From Sipunculus nudus (Eukaryota > Annelida > Sipuncula > Golfingiida > Sipunculidae), in the NCBI GenBank assembly GCA_026874595.1, contig CM049320.1:3971464-4035463 (forward strand): a stretch of DNA of 64,000 bases. The letters run 5' to 3'. Position 1 is the first letter of the stretch. Each line of letters opens with the position of its first letter. The notes under the pieces are model-generated. The model searched no databases and was not told where the DNA came from. It saw nothing but the letters and a program-made list of their open reading frames with translations. A program made the translations under genes and the position numbers. Of this stretch, positions 14,801 through 23,142 are shown piece after piece.

Positions 14801-17800
14801 CCTGAAACAATATTGGGTATAATTTAATCAAAGTACACTGAACAAAACCATCGCTAACGAGTATTTCTGATTTCGACCGACGTTTGAGGATATAATTTAA
14901 CCAGTTCAATAGGGTAGGCAACCTAAATTGGCTTTTATATTTAATTGACGGAAAAACACCTTTCTTCCTCAGTGCATCTTGCACTCGTTATGGAAACAAG
15001 AGAATATCCATTGGATATTTTCATTAGGGATAATTCCATTGTGTATTTTCATAAAAAGGACTGATTGCCCAGACAAATGAAACTGGAATTTAATGTCATG
15101 GGAGATATTCAAATAGATATGAATAAAAAATCCGAATGTAATCATAAGAAATGAAATCAAGCTTGATCCCCAGATGGCGCTGACCCACAAACCAGGTTAC
15201 CATTATATCAACTATATCATATTATGACTGACTATATACAGTGTCAGTATATGGCCATGAGGCACTGGCTTAAACTCTATTTTAAATGTTAGAAAAGAGC
15301 ATCTAATTTGAGAACCATGAGCCAGTTTCTCCCCAGTCTCAAGATGGCACCACTCCTGGGGAAAACTGTGGAAAAGGCACAAACCTCACAGCATTTCCTC
15401 TCCGCAGAGAAAAAAAACCCATTATTTTTGCATGATGAAAAGCTAAAATCTTATACTACCATAAAAGAAAGTCACATATTAATGACCCTTCTATTAATTT
15501 GAGGATGACAGCCTTAAGCCCGCCCAAGTCGTATTACATCCGGTAAAAACTGCCAAGTTCTCTAATTGTCGCTCACATCTTACAACTGACGGTTGATGCA
15601 CTGGACTTTGTCATGGAACTCCTCTGTGGTCACGCCTCAGATATGCACGTTATTGGTCTTGAAATGTCGGGAATGAGGCAAAGTGTGTCCTTAGGGGAGG
15701 GGGTCATTTTCCTTATTTCTCCATAAATCAAGAGATGTCTCACATTAATTTACGAAGTGGCTATCGCCACACCACGTCTCGGTACTTAAGATTGTTATGG
15801 AGGCATAAAGCAGTTTGTTCTAAATATTTACCTTGTATGAGACTCTTGAAGCTAGACATTATAAGATATTAAGTTGTTCCTAGAGCAACAATTAACATGA
15901 TTTGTTTCTATTAATATAATATGCGGTAAGTAAGGTTTGAAATAAACTGTTACTTTATGGATTTTGCTTTTTAATTAACAAGTTACCTCTAAACATGTTA
16001 TTCCTATGACCTAGGGAACAAAATACACACGTCACGATTGTTAAATTTAAATGATTCATTCAGTTTCCATTTTGTTTTGTCGTATTTGGAAAAAAATTCA
16101 ATTTTCCAAGATGGTACTTAAGTGCAAAATAATGAATGGGTAGGGTAAGCTAGTCAATAAAAATACTTGTATTTCAAATTGTTTCCATGGCAGTCTTATG
16201 TACCTATATGCTTTATTCAGGTACGACGGCCTTATGGTTGGTTGTTGGAGGATCTCTGGGAGTTCTGATGCTTATGTTTGCAACCGTTGGAGGATTATGG
16301 TGAGATCAAGTTATATGTAAATGAATGCATGAAGCTGAAGAACTTTAACACACAACATACAATCCTTCCTGAAAATTTAAGATTTCACTTTATTAAATAA
16401 ATGAGAAAATTGTTTATTTGTGTTAACACCAGTTTTAGTTGTCAATGCGCTGGCTGAACATATGCAAAAATTCATAAAAAAACAGCTACTGGGAGACATT
16501 CTAAGGAGGAAGTGGAAACGCTTCGGAAAATAAATAAATCAGGGCATTACTATCGGAGTTTCAGATTTATAGAGATAAACCACTCGAAATGCTGAACACC
16601 AACATCTGAGTCATGCATGTAGAGTGCCATGCATTAGTTATTATAACTTGTTGTAAAACAAACAAAGTTTATACTTAAGTTTAACGCTCAATTTCAGTCG
16701 TCGCCATTTGGTATCGCTTGGAAGATGAAAAAGATGTGTTCCCGTTCGTGATTTGCTATGAGAAAATGGTTTATGATGATTGTTTCTAAGATTTAGAATA
16801 ATTATTGTTTTACATATATAAACATCATTTCAGTGTATGTTCCAAGAAACTGAAAGGCTGGTGGTTTACAGAACCTATAATTCCTCCTCTAATAGAAATT
16901 CAAGTGAGTAGATTATATATTATTATTAAGTTTATATATCAATATATTATATATACTATATAAATATTATATTTTATTATTTTATCCCTATATACACATG
17001 ATGTTTTTAATGTGGAAGGCAGATCATTCTCAGGCCATGTAGTTTTGAACAGGACTAATAAGCTTAAACATTTAAAAATTGTGATATAATTGATTAGCAG
17101 GAGTTCTAATGTTATTCATCATCGCTATATATGAAGGCGTTTACATAATTTTGAAGGACCTTGACAGATCGTGGTCTATGCGCAGATACAGACATTCAAA
17201 ATGATATAATAGATTCATCAAGTCAGAATATACATTCGTCGTGTAATTATGATTTTTTTACCAGATAGTAGACTCATATTTAAATGGAAGGATGCATTTA
17301 AAAAGTTAAACCTTGTCCCAAATGTTCTTTATAGCAGTATCCTAAATTAATCCGAAACTATTTTACAAATTAAATATTGGTAAAGAATTTGTTATCAGAA
17401 AGAATTTATTATAACCTTCCATAAAAACAAAATACATGCACATATATATGTAATCAGGTAAATAACCCCTAGTTACAAAGATGGAGGGACCGATTGAAAA
17501 TTTTTCAATATCTACACAAACGTGCTTTGGCTTGACAGAAATTTAACTTAACTTTTGAACGAGTTGTAGTTGATAGCCGTGGTTCTAAACACATGCGGGG
17601 TACAAGAAAAAAGCGCGGTGAGCTTCAAGTCTCCATGTATATACAATTGTGATATTCCATTAGCAATAGAATAACGTGATATCATGTGTATTATATGAAT
17701 TCATAGGTAATTTACGTTAACATTTATTGACAGGAATGTGGCTCCGGAACGGATTACAGCCCTGTTGCTCCTTACTTCCAGGAGCGCGATGACAAAGTGG

Positions 17801-18451
17801 GAACGAGTATCTGTAATGATTTACTGACCCAGGTGTGAAGTATTTCATACATTTTAAATAATGAAATAGTAATTCTTTAGTACTCCTACCACGTTTACCT
17901 GAAAAATGCTTTTATCTGAAAAAGAAAAACCGGATTTATTTCAAAACGACCTTCACAACGGACGGAGAGAACGTACACATATAGATTCGCTGTTTTTGTT
18001 TCAGAAGGATACCCTTGAAATAACTGCTCATGGAACGGAAAGCGAATCATCAGAACATACCCGGCAACCAGACGAAAAAGGTGAACAGAAAAAGACTCCA
18101 CAAGATGGCGACGACGTGACAAAGATTTCCCCACCTCCTGAACAGAAGCCTCCTGAAGCGACGATGAGAGATGATGCGGTCTATCAAGCAAGTCTTTGTG
18201 TCGGGACCGGCTGTAATGACCCAGCAGAGTTGAAAGAGATGTACTCTGTCGTTAAGACCTGCGAGGAGTATCTCCATAGCCAGTTACATATACAGCCTTG
18301 GTCAACGGAAGTAAAGGAGAAGGGGGAACACCATTCGCATAGCGGGGCGTCGCAGACTATCCCATGCGTGACTCTCTTGGTTGATGACCTTGACCTACCG
18401 TACATAACTGACCAAGAATTTATTGTTCACCACAGGTATCCAGCAGAATAG
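289..18451 (+). CDS. gp130/Domeless-like class I cytokine receptor (18 exons, 5' end missing)
   Basis: Exons 289-582, 1813-1918, 2023-2225, 3003-3157, 3501-3648, 4705-4790, 5026-5251, 5522-5661, 6779-6932, 7278-7415, 7624-7815, 10992-11119, 12031-12190, 12675-12977, 16221-16299, 16834-16903, 17734-17832 and 18005-18451 all have AG/GT borders and compatible phases, giving 1041 codons and a TAG at 18449. The protein reads Ig domain, cytokine-receptor D1 with the C-x9-C-x-W signature (CVSPNFERLECHW), D2 ending in a reduced WSXWS (KWSES), five fibronectin III domains, a membrane helix and a tail of about 205 residues. The D1-D2 junction VKPN is the same four residues found in vertebrate gp130. 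Such receptors bind helical cytokines and signal through JAK/STAT; that role is inferred from family. gp130 has three membrane-proximal FN3 domains, this one five. The signal peptide exon is not in the window. Orthology to Domeless or to IL6ST/LIFR needs a tree. Confidence 0.9.
583..1812 (+). other. Receptor intron with a hAT-like element remnant
   Basis: Intron from GTGAGT to CCTTACAG. Apart from the remnant at about 1056-1168 it is AT-rich unique-looking sequence with no further exon that fits the phases. Confidence 0.7.
1056..1168 (-). mobile_element. Truncated miniature element, GGATCC-ended family
   Basis: Starts with CAGAAGGGGATCC, close to the right terminus (read inverted) of the element at 4005-4186. 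Its body (AGCCGCCACCTTTTTT, then CAGACCAATTTTTGCGG) is the reverse complement of that copy's body. The other end is not recognisable. Confidence 0.6.
1813..1918 (+). CDS. Receptor exon: cytokine-binding D1, first half
   Basis: Acceptor CCTTACAG, donor CCTG|GTGAGT. It encodes the conserved first disulfide and tryptophan of class I cytokine receptors (C at the LNC motif, then ECHW nine residues on), followed by a strand ending in IRAAW, comparable to the TLKSEW strand of gp130. This exon is the strongest single family diagnostic in the gene. Confidence 0.9.
2023..2225 (+). CDS. Receptor exon: cytokine-binding D1, second half
   Basis: The first G completes the tryptophan codon from the previous exon. 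The translation contains HRCEWSF and a strand reading EFVLNFSVSAFHEDG, matching the last strands of a D1 domain. The donor is GTGG|GTAAGA, phase 1. Confidence 0.88.
3003..3157 (+). CDS. Receptor exon: cytokine-binding D2, first half
   Basis: Begins VKPNKTRDLNV, the expected D1-D2 linker and strand A, then MTLTWRHPDG and LRYQVRYTE, the usual B and C strand patterns of a fibronectin III fold. Donor CCAAG|GTTGTA is imperfect but is the only one that keeps phase 0 with the next exon. Confidence 0.85.
3501..3648 (+). CDS. Receptor exon: cytokine-binding D2, WSXWS region
   Basis: Acceptor GTCACAG at 3500 gives the right phase; the earlier AG at 3480 would shift the frame. It encodes YTLRDLRPGTTYLIEVRAR and then GKWSESAKIEVITK. 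The position of KWSES is that of WSXWS, but only WS and a final S survive. Donor GAAG|GTAGTG. Confidence 0.85.
3649..4704 (+). other. Receptor intron with a miniature element
   Basis: AT-rich intron between the cytokine-binding module and the first membrane-proximal FN3 domain. It carries the element at 4005-4186 and a G-rich tract near 4130-4151. Confidence 0.75.
4005..4186 (+). mobile_element. hAT-like miniature inverted-repeat element
   Basis: Termini CAGGGGCCGATCCAGG and, inverted, CAGAAGCGGATCCAGG agree at 13 of 16 bases. The 182-bp body has a long G run. The flanking 8-mers do not match, so no target duplication is proven; the hAT assignment rests on the CAG-type ends and is tentative. 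Confidence 0.6.
4705..4790 (+). CDS. Receptor exon: FN3 domain 1, first half
   Basis: Short exon with acceptor TTTTAG and a perfect donor GAAG|GTAAGT. It encodes PLVPPAVFMTFSVPDCYG and TLDLFWK, an FN3 strand A-B with the conserved core tryptophan, and ends in phase 0. Confidence 0.8.
5026..5251 (+). CDS. Receptor exon: FN3 domain 1, second half
   Basis: Acceptor TTAAAG, donor GAAC|GTGAGG. The translation includes ILGCTVNVTE, CNDGHVVYGKR and YLLKLTASTKIGTSPPAQV, the last being the usual FN3 F-G strand pattern (Y-x-L-x-L-x-A-x-x-x-x-G). Confidence 0.82.
5522..5661 (+). CDS. Receptor exon: FN3 domain 2, first half
   Basis: The acceptor GAACAG at 5521 fits the phase; the AG six bases earlier does not. 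It encodes PPYPQLLSAEMTADDLVTIHW and WDYPIENYTIFYCK, typical A, B and C strands of FN3. The exon ends AAG|GTGCGT, phase 0. Confidence 0.82.
5662..6778 (+). other. Receptor intron, no other feature
   Basis: About 1.1 kb of AT-rich intron with a short TA run near 5706. No further exon fits the phases. Confidence 0.6.
6779..6932 (+). CDS. Receptor exon: FN3 domain 2, second half
   Basis: Acceptor ATTAACAG, donor AAAG|GTATCT. It encodes LQALSVPGTHQQVTIRVDS and WSISAESGVHSSGMKP, the E-G strands of FN3. Omitting it would break the frame between the neighbouring exons, which supports it. Confidence 0.8.
7278..7415 (+). CDS. Receptor exon: FN3 domain 3, first half
   Basis: Acceptor AATGCAG, donor CAAG|GTAACG. 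The translation includes EPDPIPFTTRTT, LHFNVTCRPDAGFPRY and INVTWCITDRCQ; two cysteines could pair within the domain. Confidence 0.78.
7624..7815 (+). CDS. Receptor exon: FN3 domain 3, second half
   Basis: The in-frame acceptor is GGAAACAG at 7616-7623, with a poor pyrimidine tract. It encodes EEIRYLKNEAASFLD, then HTLSWDTRSFRISP and FTNYSVAVTSIGAGGES, a good FN3 C-terminal half. A better-looking acceptor at 7551 would add a short in-frame stretch ending in TAA at 7611. Confidence 0.8.
7816..10991 (+). other. Receptor intron (3.2 kb) holding a TA-flanked element
   Basis: Separates FN3 domain 3 from FN3 domain 4 and holds the element at 8247-9781, a GA run near 8812 and the 12-bp palindrome CCCCACGTGGGG at 8400-8411. 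The 10.0-10.99 kb part shows nothing recognisable. Confidence 0.75.
8247..9781. mobile_element. Mariner-like inverted-repeat element with TA target site
   Basis: The left end AGGTCTAATCATCGTCAAA is repeated in perfect inverted form at the right end (9763-9781), and TA flanks both ends (8245-8246 and 9782-9783). No transposase frame is visible in the 1.5-kb interior, so it is probably non-autonomous. Confidence 0.7.
10992..11119 (+). CDS. Receptor exon: FN3 domain 4, first half
   Basis: Acceptor CTTTGTAG, perfect donor GTT|GTAAGT, phase 0. It encodes DPPRQVRINSS, LIITWLQPETPNGRI and TKYEISLQHV, a textbook FN3 A-B-C strand series. Confidence 0.85.
11120..12030 (+). other. Receptor intron with a TA microsatellite
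   Basis: AT-rich intron with an alternating TA tract at about 11784-11836. No other feature seen. Confidence 0.7.
12031..12190 (+). CDS. Receptor exon: FN3 domain 4, second half
   Basis: Acceptor CTCTTACAG, donor AAAG|GTGTAA. It encodes GSDREIKYSSKGTAAIVSSL and TTFTVVVTAYVNDHLRSP, the E-G strands of FN3. Confidence 0.83.
12675..12977 (+). CDS. Receptor exon: FN3 domain 5, membrane-proximal
   Basis: A whole FN3 domain in one exon: INISWSPPRYPAAYIQGYQI, then WIDIVIPCNGTYSGF and VVQVTVAAVNTLEETGRP. The unsplit domain differs from the four two-exon domains before it. Donor CTCG|GTAAGT. Confidence 0.83.
12978..16220 (+). other. Receptor intron (3.2 kb) before the membrane exon
   Basis: AT-rich, with a short TA run near 14146 and one CTCF-like sequence at 15167-15181. 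No further exon is needed by phase and none was found. Confidence 0.65.
16221..16299 (+). CDS. Receptor exon: transmembrane helix
   Basis: Acceptor TTATTCAG, donor TATG|GTGAGA, phase 2. It encodes TTALWLVVGGSLGVLMLMFA followed by TVGGL, a single hydrophobic helix of about 22-24 residues, then enters the cytoplasmic side in the next exon. Confidence 0.87.
16300..16833 (+). other. Receptor intron, no other feature
   Basis: AT-rich intron between the membrane helix and the juxtamembrane exon; nothing else recognised. Confidence 0.65.
16834..16903 (+). CDS. Receptor exon: juxtamembrane Box1-like segment
   Basis: Encodes a basic stop-transfer run (CSKKLKG), then WWFTEPIIPPLIEI. Aromatic and hydrophobic residues followed by spaced prolines fit the Box1 JAK-docking motif at the expected distance from the membrane. 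Donor CAA|GTGAGT. Confidence 0.82.
16904..17733 (+). other. Receptor intron, AT-rich
   Basis: Low-complexity TA-rich stretch near 16915-16985 and otherwise plain intron. Confidence 0.65.
17734..17832 (+). CDS. Receptor exon: cytoplasmic tail
   Basis: Exactly 33 codons between ATTGACAG and CCAG|GTGTGA. It holds tyrosines in YSPV and YFQE contexts that could be phosphorylation sites. Confidence 0.78.
18005..18451 (+). CDS. Receptor exon: C-terminal cytoplasmic tail and stop
   Basis: Acceptor TTGTTTCAG, 148 codons then TAG. The sequence is acidic and proline-rich, with tyrosines in VYQA, MYSV, EYLH, PYIT and RYPA contexts. No exact YXXQ (the STAT3 site of gp130) is present. Confidence 0.85.
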   Translation, partial: KDTLEITAHGTESESSEHTRQPDEKGEQKKTPQDGDDVTKISPPPEQKPPEATMRDDAVYQASLCVGTGCNDPAELKEMYSVVKTCEEYLHSQLHIQPWSTEVKEKGEHHSHSGASQTIPCVTLLVDDLDLPYITDQEFIVHHRYPAE

Positions 18452-19367
18452 TTAATCAAAGGAGGTGGTTTGGGATATATGTTCATAAATAATCGTTTCC
18501 ACAGAGACATTTATTCAGACATTTTTTTAAATTGAGTTGATTAAAGTCTATTATAATGGCAGTTATAATTTGCCACTACAAATACTTTAAGTATAGGCCC
18601 ACAAAATACAAAGCCCTGATCGGCTTCAAATAAAAGGACCAGTTAAACACCATGTTGAAGAAACTTTTTTTAGCTGCATAAAAATCAGCAGTACCCATCA
18701 GGCATCAGGTGCCTCTTTGTTTTCATCTTATTTAGTTCATATCCTCTAGTAAACCTTGTATCTGAAATATTAGTCATGACAGTTCAACCTAAACGCTTTT
18801 TTCGTAACCTGGTGTGGCAACAGGATACGTAAGTGGTTTCGTCGTCATTTTCAAGTGCGTTTGTATGAGCCGTGACGTAGCTAATTCCAAGGTGCTGCTG
18901 TAGAAGTAAACAACAGAATACTTGCGTCCGACGCACAGACATACGAAACCCGTGCATTATTTGGCCAGTTAATACCTAGGACCCAAAGAGGTGGGACGAA
19001 GGGATTATTTCTTAGATCTCCAGCGTTTTGTGACAGCTTCGTATGTTAGCAAATCTTTACTCTACTAGATTTTTCTTATTCAATCTAACAGATCGGCTAT
19101 TTTACTGTTGTTACATATAGCGAAAGCAATACCGAGTAGTGGAAAAGCTTGCTTAATTGACCATACACCAGCATCGAAATCTGTACTTCGGGCATTATGC
19201 ATCGGTCAGCATGTTTGAAAATAAAGGTCAAATTTGACCATTATCTACATCAGTTGTTACGCCGTCACTTATAGATTCATTTTAAACATGCAGGTACTGG
19301 CATTATTAATCTATAGCAACTTGCACAGCTGATTCATGAGCTTTGACTGGAAACCAGGTTAGGTACT
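18452..19367. other. Receptor 3' UTR and intergenic sequence
   Basis: Presumed 3' UTR to about 18650, then intergenic sequence up to the retrotransposon remnant. No clear LTR was recognised here, although the element's 3' LTR would be expected on this side. Confidence 0.5.
18629..18634 (+). terminator. Candidate poly(A) signal of the receptor gene
   Basis: AATAAA 178 bases after the receptor stop codon, the first clear canonical signal downstream. The cleavage site was not determined. Confidence 0.45.
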
Positions 19368-19858
19368 TTAGAATGAACTCGCGCTAGTTAAAAGTTCAGC
19401 GATGATTTGTGCTGTGTGGTATGACATTGCGTAATTGGAGAGGACGCAGATGTACTGATTTCCATTTTCAGTGTTCCTGAGCGGCCCTAAAATGTCGATG
19501 CCCACACTCTCCATTCGGTCTCCTACAGGGCTTTGATGAAGTGGCACTTTTCGGGGTCCCGTGCGTTTTTTTCTACTGGCACACACGTCACGTCTCTGAA
19601 ACCATCGACTCACATCCCGTTTGTGACCGGGCCAATAATAGCGTTTGCGTACATTGTGTAAAGGCCTTAGTTACGCCAAAATGTCCAGCTAAACACTTGT
19701 TAGTGGACAAATTTTATAATTTTTCTCAATGGCCACGGTGTCACGAGTTGTCGAACCTTTGGCATGTTTTCACTGAGAGCCCTTTCTCTGTAAATTGTCC
19801 AAAACTACCAGAGCTTTCCACTGGCTCCATATTGCCGTCAAGTCTCGTGATTCAGTAG
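19368..19858 (-). pseudogene. Retrotransposon integrase fragment
   Basis: The minus frame 19613-19368 contains GDRMESVGIDILGPL and NGNQYICVLSNYA, the start of the integrase catalytic core with its first aspartate. The preceding sequence (YYWPGHKRDVSRW, with CASRKK after it) resembles the zinc-binding region. The rest of the core is absent. Confidence 0.82.
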
Positions 19859-20149
19859 CTATCACTACTCACGGCGGCTTTTGTCTATGTCTGGTAAGGA
19901 GGAACATCTGAGAGATGGCAGGATCCTTTAGCTGCAGCTTTTGTAACGCGGTAGTGTCGTATTCCTGACACCAGTCTTCGAAGGACTGACCGTCCTGACA
20001 GCTCTGAGCGGCGTAATTCTCCTGGCGGTTGCTGTCAGTTCGACTCCATGTATGCACGGCTGAGATTTTCCTAGTATATGGTTTTAGACAGGCTTCCCAT
20101 TTACACTGTCTACAAGAAACTCGAGATAAAGCGTCAACGTTGGCATGCT

Positions 20150-20470
20150 TGGCCCCTGCTCTTGTTTCGATCTCAAATACAGTGTAGCCATCGGGCTAAC
20201 ATTCCTTCAACATTCAGGAAGTTCTTTAACCATCTAAGCGACGCGTGATTGGTTCGTAGAATGATGTATTGCCCCCACAAATAATGTCTGAAATGTTTGA
20301 TGAACGTTACGACTGCCAAAAGTTCACGTTTGGTGGTACTGTAGTTTCGCTAGGAAAAATTCATGGTCCTGTTGCTAAAAGCGATTATACGTTCTTGTCC
20401 ATCTTGAAGTTGGGAGAGCTTTGCACCCATTCCTTCAACCTTCACCACTAGCGCCGGTATAAAAAATAAA
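20150..20470 (-). pseudogene. Retrotransposon RNase H fragment
   Basis: Minus-strand pieces read AKLSQLQDGQERIIAF, then RELLAVVTFIKHFRHYLWG and ASLRWLKNF, the usual Ty3/gypsy RNase H order. The DTDAS-type active-site region upstream is corrupted. Confidence 0.75.
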
Positions 20471-20603
20471 CTAGGCGTCTTCATTAGGATACTACAACAA
20501 CGGAGGTTCGGTAAGTGCTTTCCTTAATGCTTCGAAAGACGGTGGCACTTTTCACTCCATTGATATTGTTTCTTTTTGGGGTTCCCCCTAGTCAAAGCGA
20601 TCA

Positions 20604-21060
20604 TCAGCGCAGCGATCTTAGAAAAAATCTGTAGATGTGGCGATGATAGTAGGACAATAAACCAAGAAATCTGTGAACTTCGTTTAGCCTACTTGGCACT
20701 GGCCACTCCGCGACTGCTTTGACCTTCTCATGGTAACATCTGACAACATCAGCTGATAATTGGTGTCCTAGAAATGTCACACTGCACTGAAACAAATGGC
20801 ATTTCTTTGGTATCGTTTTCAGGTTGGCTTCCCGAAACCTCTGCGACACAGTCATAAGTTTTTCTAAAGTGTGGTCAAAATTTCGTCCGACACATATCAT
20901 ATCATCGATGTAAACAAAACACTGTCGCCACTAGAGTCCTCGTAAGACATTCTCTATCAGGCATTCGTAGCTCGCGGGTGCGTTACACATGCCAAACTGC
21001 ATTACTTCGAACTGGTGTAGACCGGTGATGTGCGTGAGGCCAAACCTTCCATATTGTCCC
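20604..21060 (-). pseudogene. Retrotransposon reverse transcriptase fragment
   Basis: The minus strand encodes HQFEVMQFGMCNAPASYE, a stop in place of the residue before WRQC, then VYIDDMICV with the catalytic YIDD, and PKKCHLFQ, VTFLGHQLSA, FLGLLSYYHRHI from the palm-thumb connection. The N-terminal fingers and first catalytic aspartate are missing. Confidence 0.88.
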
Positions 21061-21071
21061 AGAAAAACATC

Positions 21072-21320
21072 TCAATTTTCAAAGACGGCTGCCTTTAGAC
21101 GATTCATTTGACAGAAAGTAAGATCATCAGAGGCATTGTCGATTAATGGCTGTAGATGTTCAGGGAGCTGTACGTCCTTATCGACATCAAGATGACTGAC
21201 ATCTGTGGCGTTGTCTGCACGTAATGGAATAATCTGACCTGTTTCTTTTAATTGCGCAATGGGTGTTCCCTTTGCCAACCGAATTGTTACGCTGCTTGGA
21301 TTGATCAAAGTTATTGGCAC
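21072..21320 (-). pseudogene. Retrotransposon pre-RT linker fragment
   Basis: An open minus frame (82 residues) with ITLINPSSVTIRLAKGTPIA and an acidic stretch ending QMNRLKAAVFEN. It matches the linker between protease and RT in gypsy polyproteins. Confidence 0.65.
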
Positions 21321-21547
21321 AATCTTTCTAGATGTGTCTTTTATGGTGCTGCCAACAGGAAGCCGGTTTCGAAGTCAGAACATTTTCGTTTATGTGTGCA
21401 GGATCGGGCTCTAACACACCATCTGTTGGTATCTCAGTCAGTAGCTTTCCCATTTTACACAGAACAGTTGCTTTGTAATGCGAGGGTATTGTCATAGTCT
21501 CTTTCACATGAACACGAGCAACGCTGGTGCTAGTCTGATAGTGCATT

Positions 21548-21817
21548 TTAAGAGTGCATTTTATGAGGGATTCCTTTAACAATAAATCCTCCTCTGCCAA
21601 CATGGAGCGTGACGTCAAGATGCGTCATTAAGTCGACGCCCATCAGTCCGGGATGCTCAGCTGGCACAACCAAAAGCGGAAAGCTCAGGCTTTCCCCAGC
21701 TGTCTCCAGATCAAAGGTTCCGTAGCCTTCAGTGGCCATATGCTGTCCTGTTACGGTACTAAAAGTATTGTTTACCAGGTACAGTGCTGGTCGTGTAAGT
21801 ACGGGATAATCGATCAT
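21548..21817 (-). pseudogene. Retrotransposon protease fragment
   Basis: The minus frame has PALYLVNNTFSTVTG and FPLLVVPAEHPGLMGVDLMT; the last piece is the C-terminal signature of retroviral-type aspartic proteases (G-L-x-G-x-D). The catalytic DTG region is not readable. Confidence 0.7.
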
Positions 21818-22192
21818 ACATTTGTTTACTGATTATACTAAAAATTTCACATAAATTCCGTTTGTGCCACCCAGAAGCATCCCTTAGTCCGTCAGACCAA
21901 CTGGGTCTCGATGGTACTGCCATGTTAGACGTAGCACACACAGATGCAGGCACAGACACTAGGTGAAGGTGTTGCGGTGACGTAACGCGTATTTCACGTC
22001 CCAGTCTGATATTTTGTGCGGATTCATATTGATTTACAGGAGATTGAGCACTCGGGGCTGATAGGTAACTATTCAGAATCCCAACCGGATCAGTACTGCC
22101 AAAACACACAGGCTGTGTTGTGTATCCCGGAAACGTACGTCCTGCTGGCGGTAACTGCACAATGGGGTTATAAGTTCCCGACATTTTCAGTG

Positions 22193-22429
22193 TCACTGTA
22201 TACCCTCTCTGGCGCCTGCGATGGGGAAAACTCCAACTTCCTCGCAATAGAAGCATCTACCAGGCTCAAATTGGTGTTTTCGCTGATTTGCTAACCTTTG
22301 ACCTTGGCCATGGGTCATAATTGGAGAGTTCATGATCGGCTGACCGACCGGGGGAAACTGCTTATACCCCTCTGTGTCAAAAGGCGGCTTGCTTGATGTG
22401 GTCGTTGAACCGGCCTTGAACTCTGCCAC
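22193..22429 (-). pseudogene. Retrotransposon gag C-terminal fragment
   Basis: A minus frame with a proline-rich region followed by RCFYCEEVG, the first half of a CCHC zinc knuckle. The histidine and last cysteine are lost to mutation or a frameshift. Confidence 0.5.
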
Positions 22430-22430
22430 T

Positions 22431-23142
22431 AACCTGACCTTAACCTCTTAGTATGCGGATTCCTAACACTGGCTTGCTATACCCACTTTCAGTCTGTGTC
22501 GACTGTACCTGTATATTGAGAGTCGCGTTAACTGAAGCTCCAAACAAGTTCGCAAGTGTCTGTCGATCCGCCATTTTTAGCAGACTAGTTATTCAAAATG
22601 TTACAAATGTCACATACAATACCTCTTGTATTGTCACTAGCACTCCATAAATAAATGCCCAATATGACTGTTACTAATAATCAGAGCACACAACTGTGCA
22701 ATGATATATTCTCTTTCTTTTCAACAAAGCATATAGAAACTTGTGGTCACTGAGACCAAAACCTCGCAAGTTAAAACCACCAGACTCATAAACATCTAGG
22801 TTGTACCATAGTTAAACAGAGTATATAGTCATGATTGTTCCTCAGGCCTATTTCATATACAGGCATGGCTCTCGAAGCAAAATAAATGTTCATTACACAT
22901 GTTTAATATGAAATACACTAAACACATATATGTAGGCCTATATACTCATTCAGTTCTGCCACCAAAGTTATGAACAGGTACCAAATCGCAGTACCTTTAT
23001 CATTCAATTAATCTTCAATTCAACTCACTCACTCAATAGCTTTTCCCCAAATATTCAATATTACTGGGTAAATCACCAACTATGTGTATATACTTCAATT
23101 ATAATGGCCACCGTCAAAAATGTTAAAATATCAGTCAAACAA
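22431..23142. other. Intergenic, nothing recognised
   Basis: AT-rich sequence beyond the gag side of the retrotransposon. A 5' LTR would be expected here, but no convincing LTR ends or primer site was seen. Confidence 0.4.

Larger units (their letters stand above)
19368..22430 (-). mobile_element. Decayed Ty3/gypsy-type LTR retrotransposon, no LTRs seen
   Basis: Read on the minus strand, pieces appear in gag-protease-RT-RNase H-integrase order: a damaged zinc-knuckle region, an aspartic-protease C-terminal part, an RT part with a YIDD box, an RNase H part, and an integrase start. This is Ty3/gypsy order, with integrase after RNase H. Frames are broken by stops and shifts, the RT fingers region is deleted, and the integrase stops inside its core. 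The element is inactive. No flanking LTR pair or target duplication was found by eye. Confidence 0.88.

Noticed and set aside
18452-23142. LTR pair around the gypsy remnant
   Set aside because: No convincing pair of direct repeats with TG..CA ends was found by eye.
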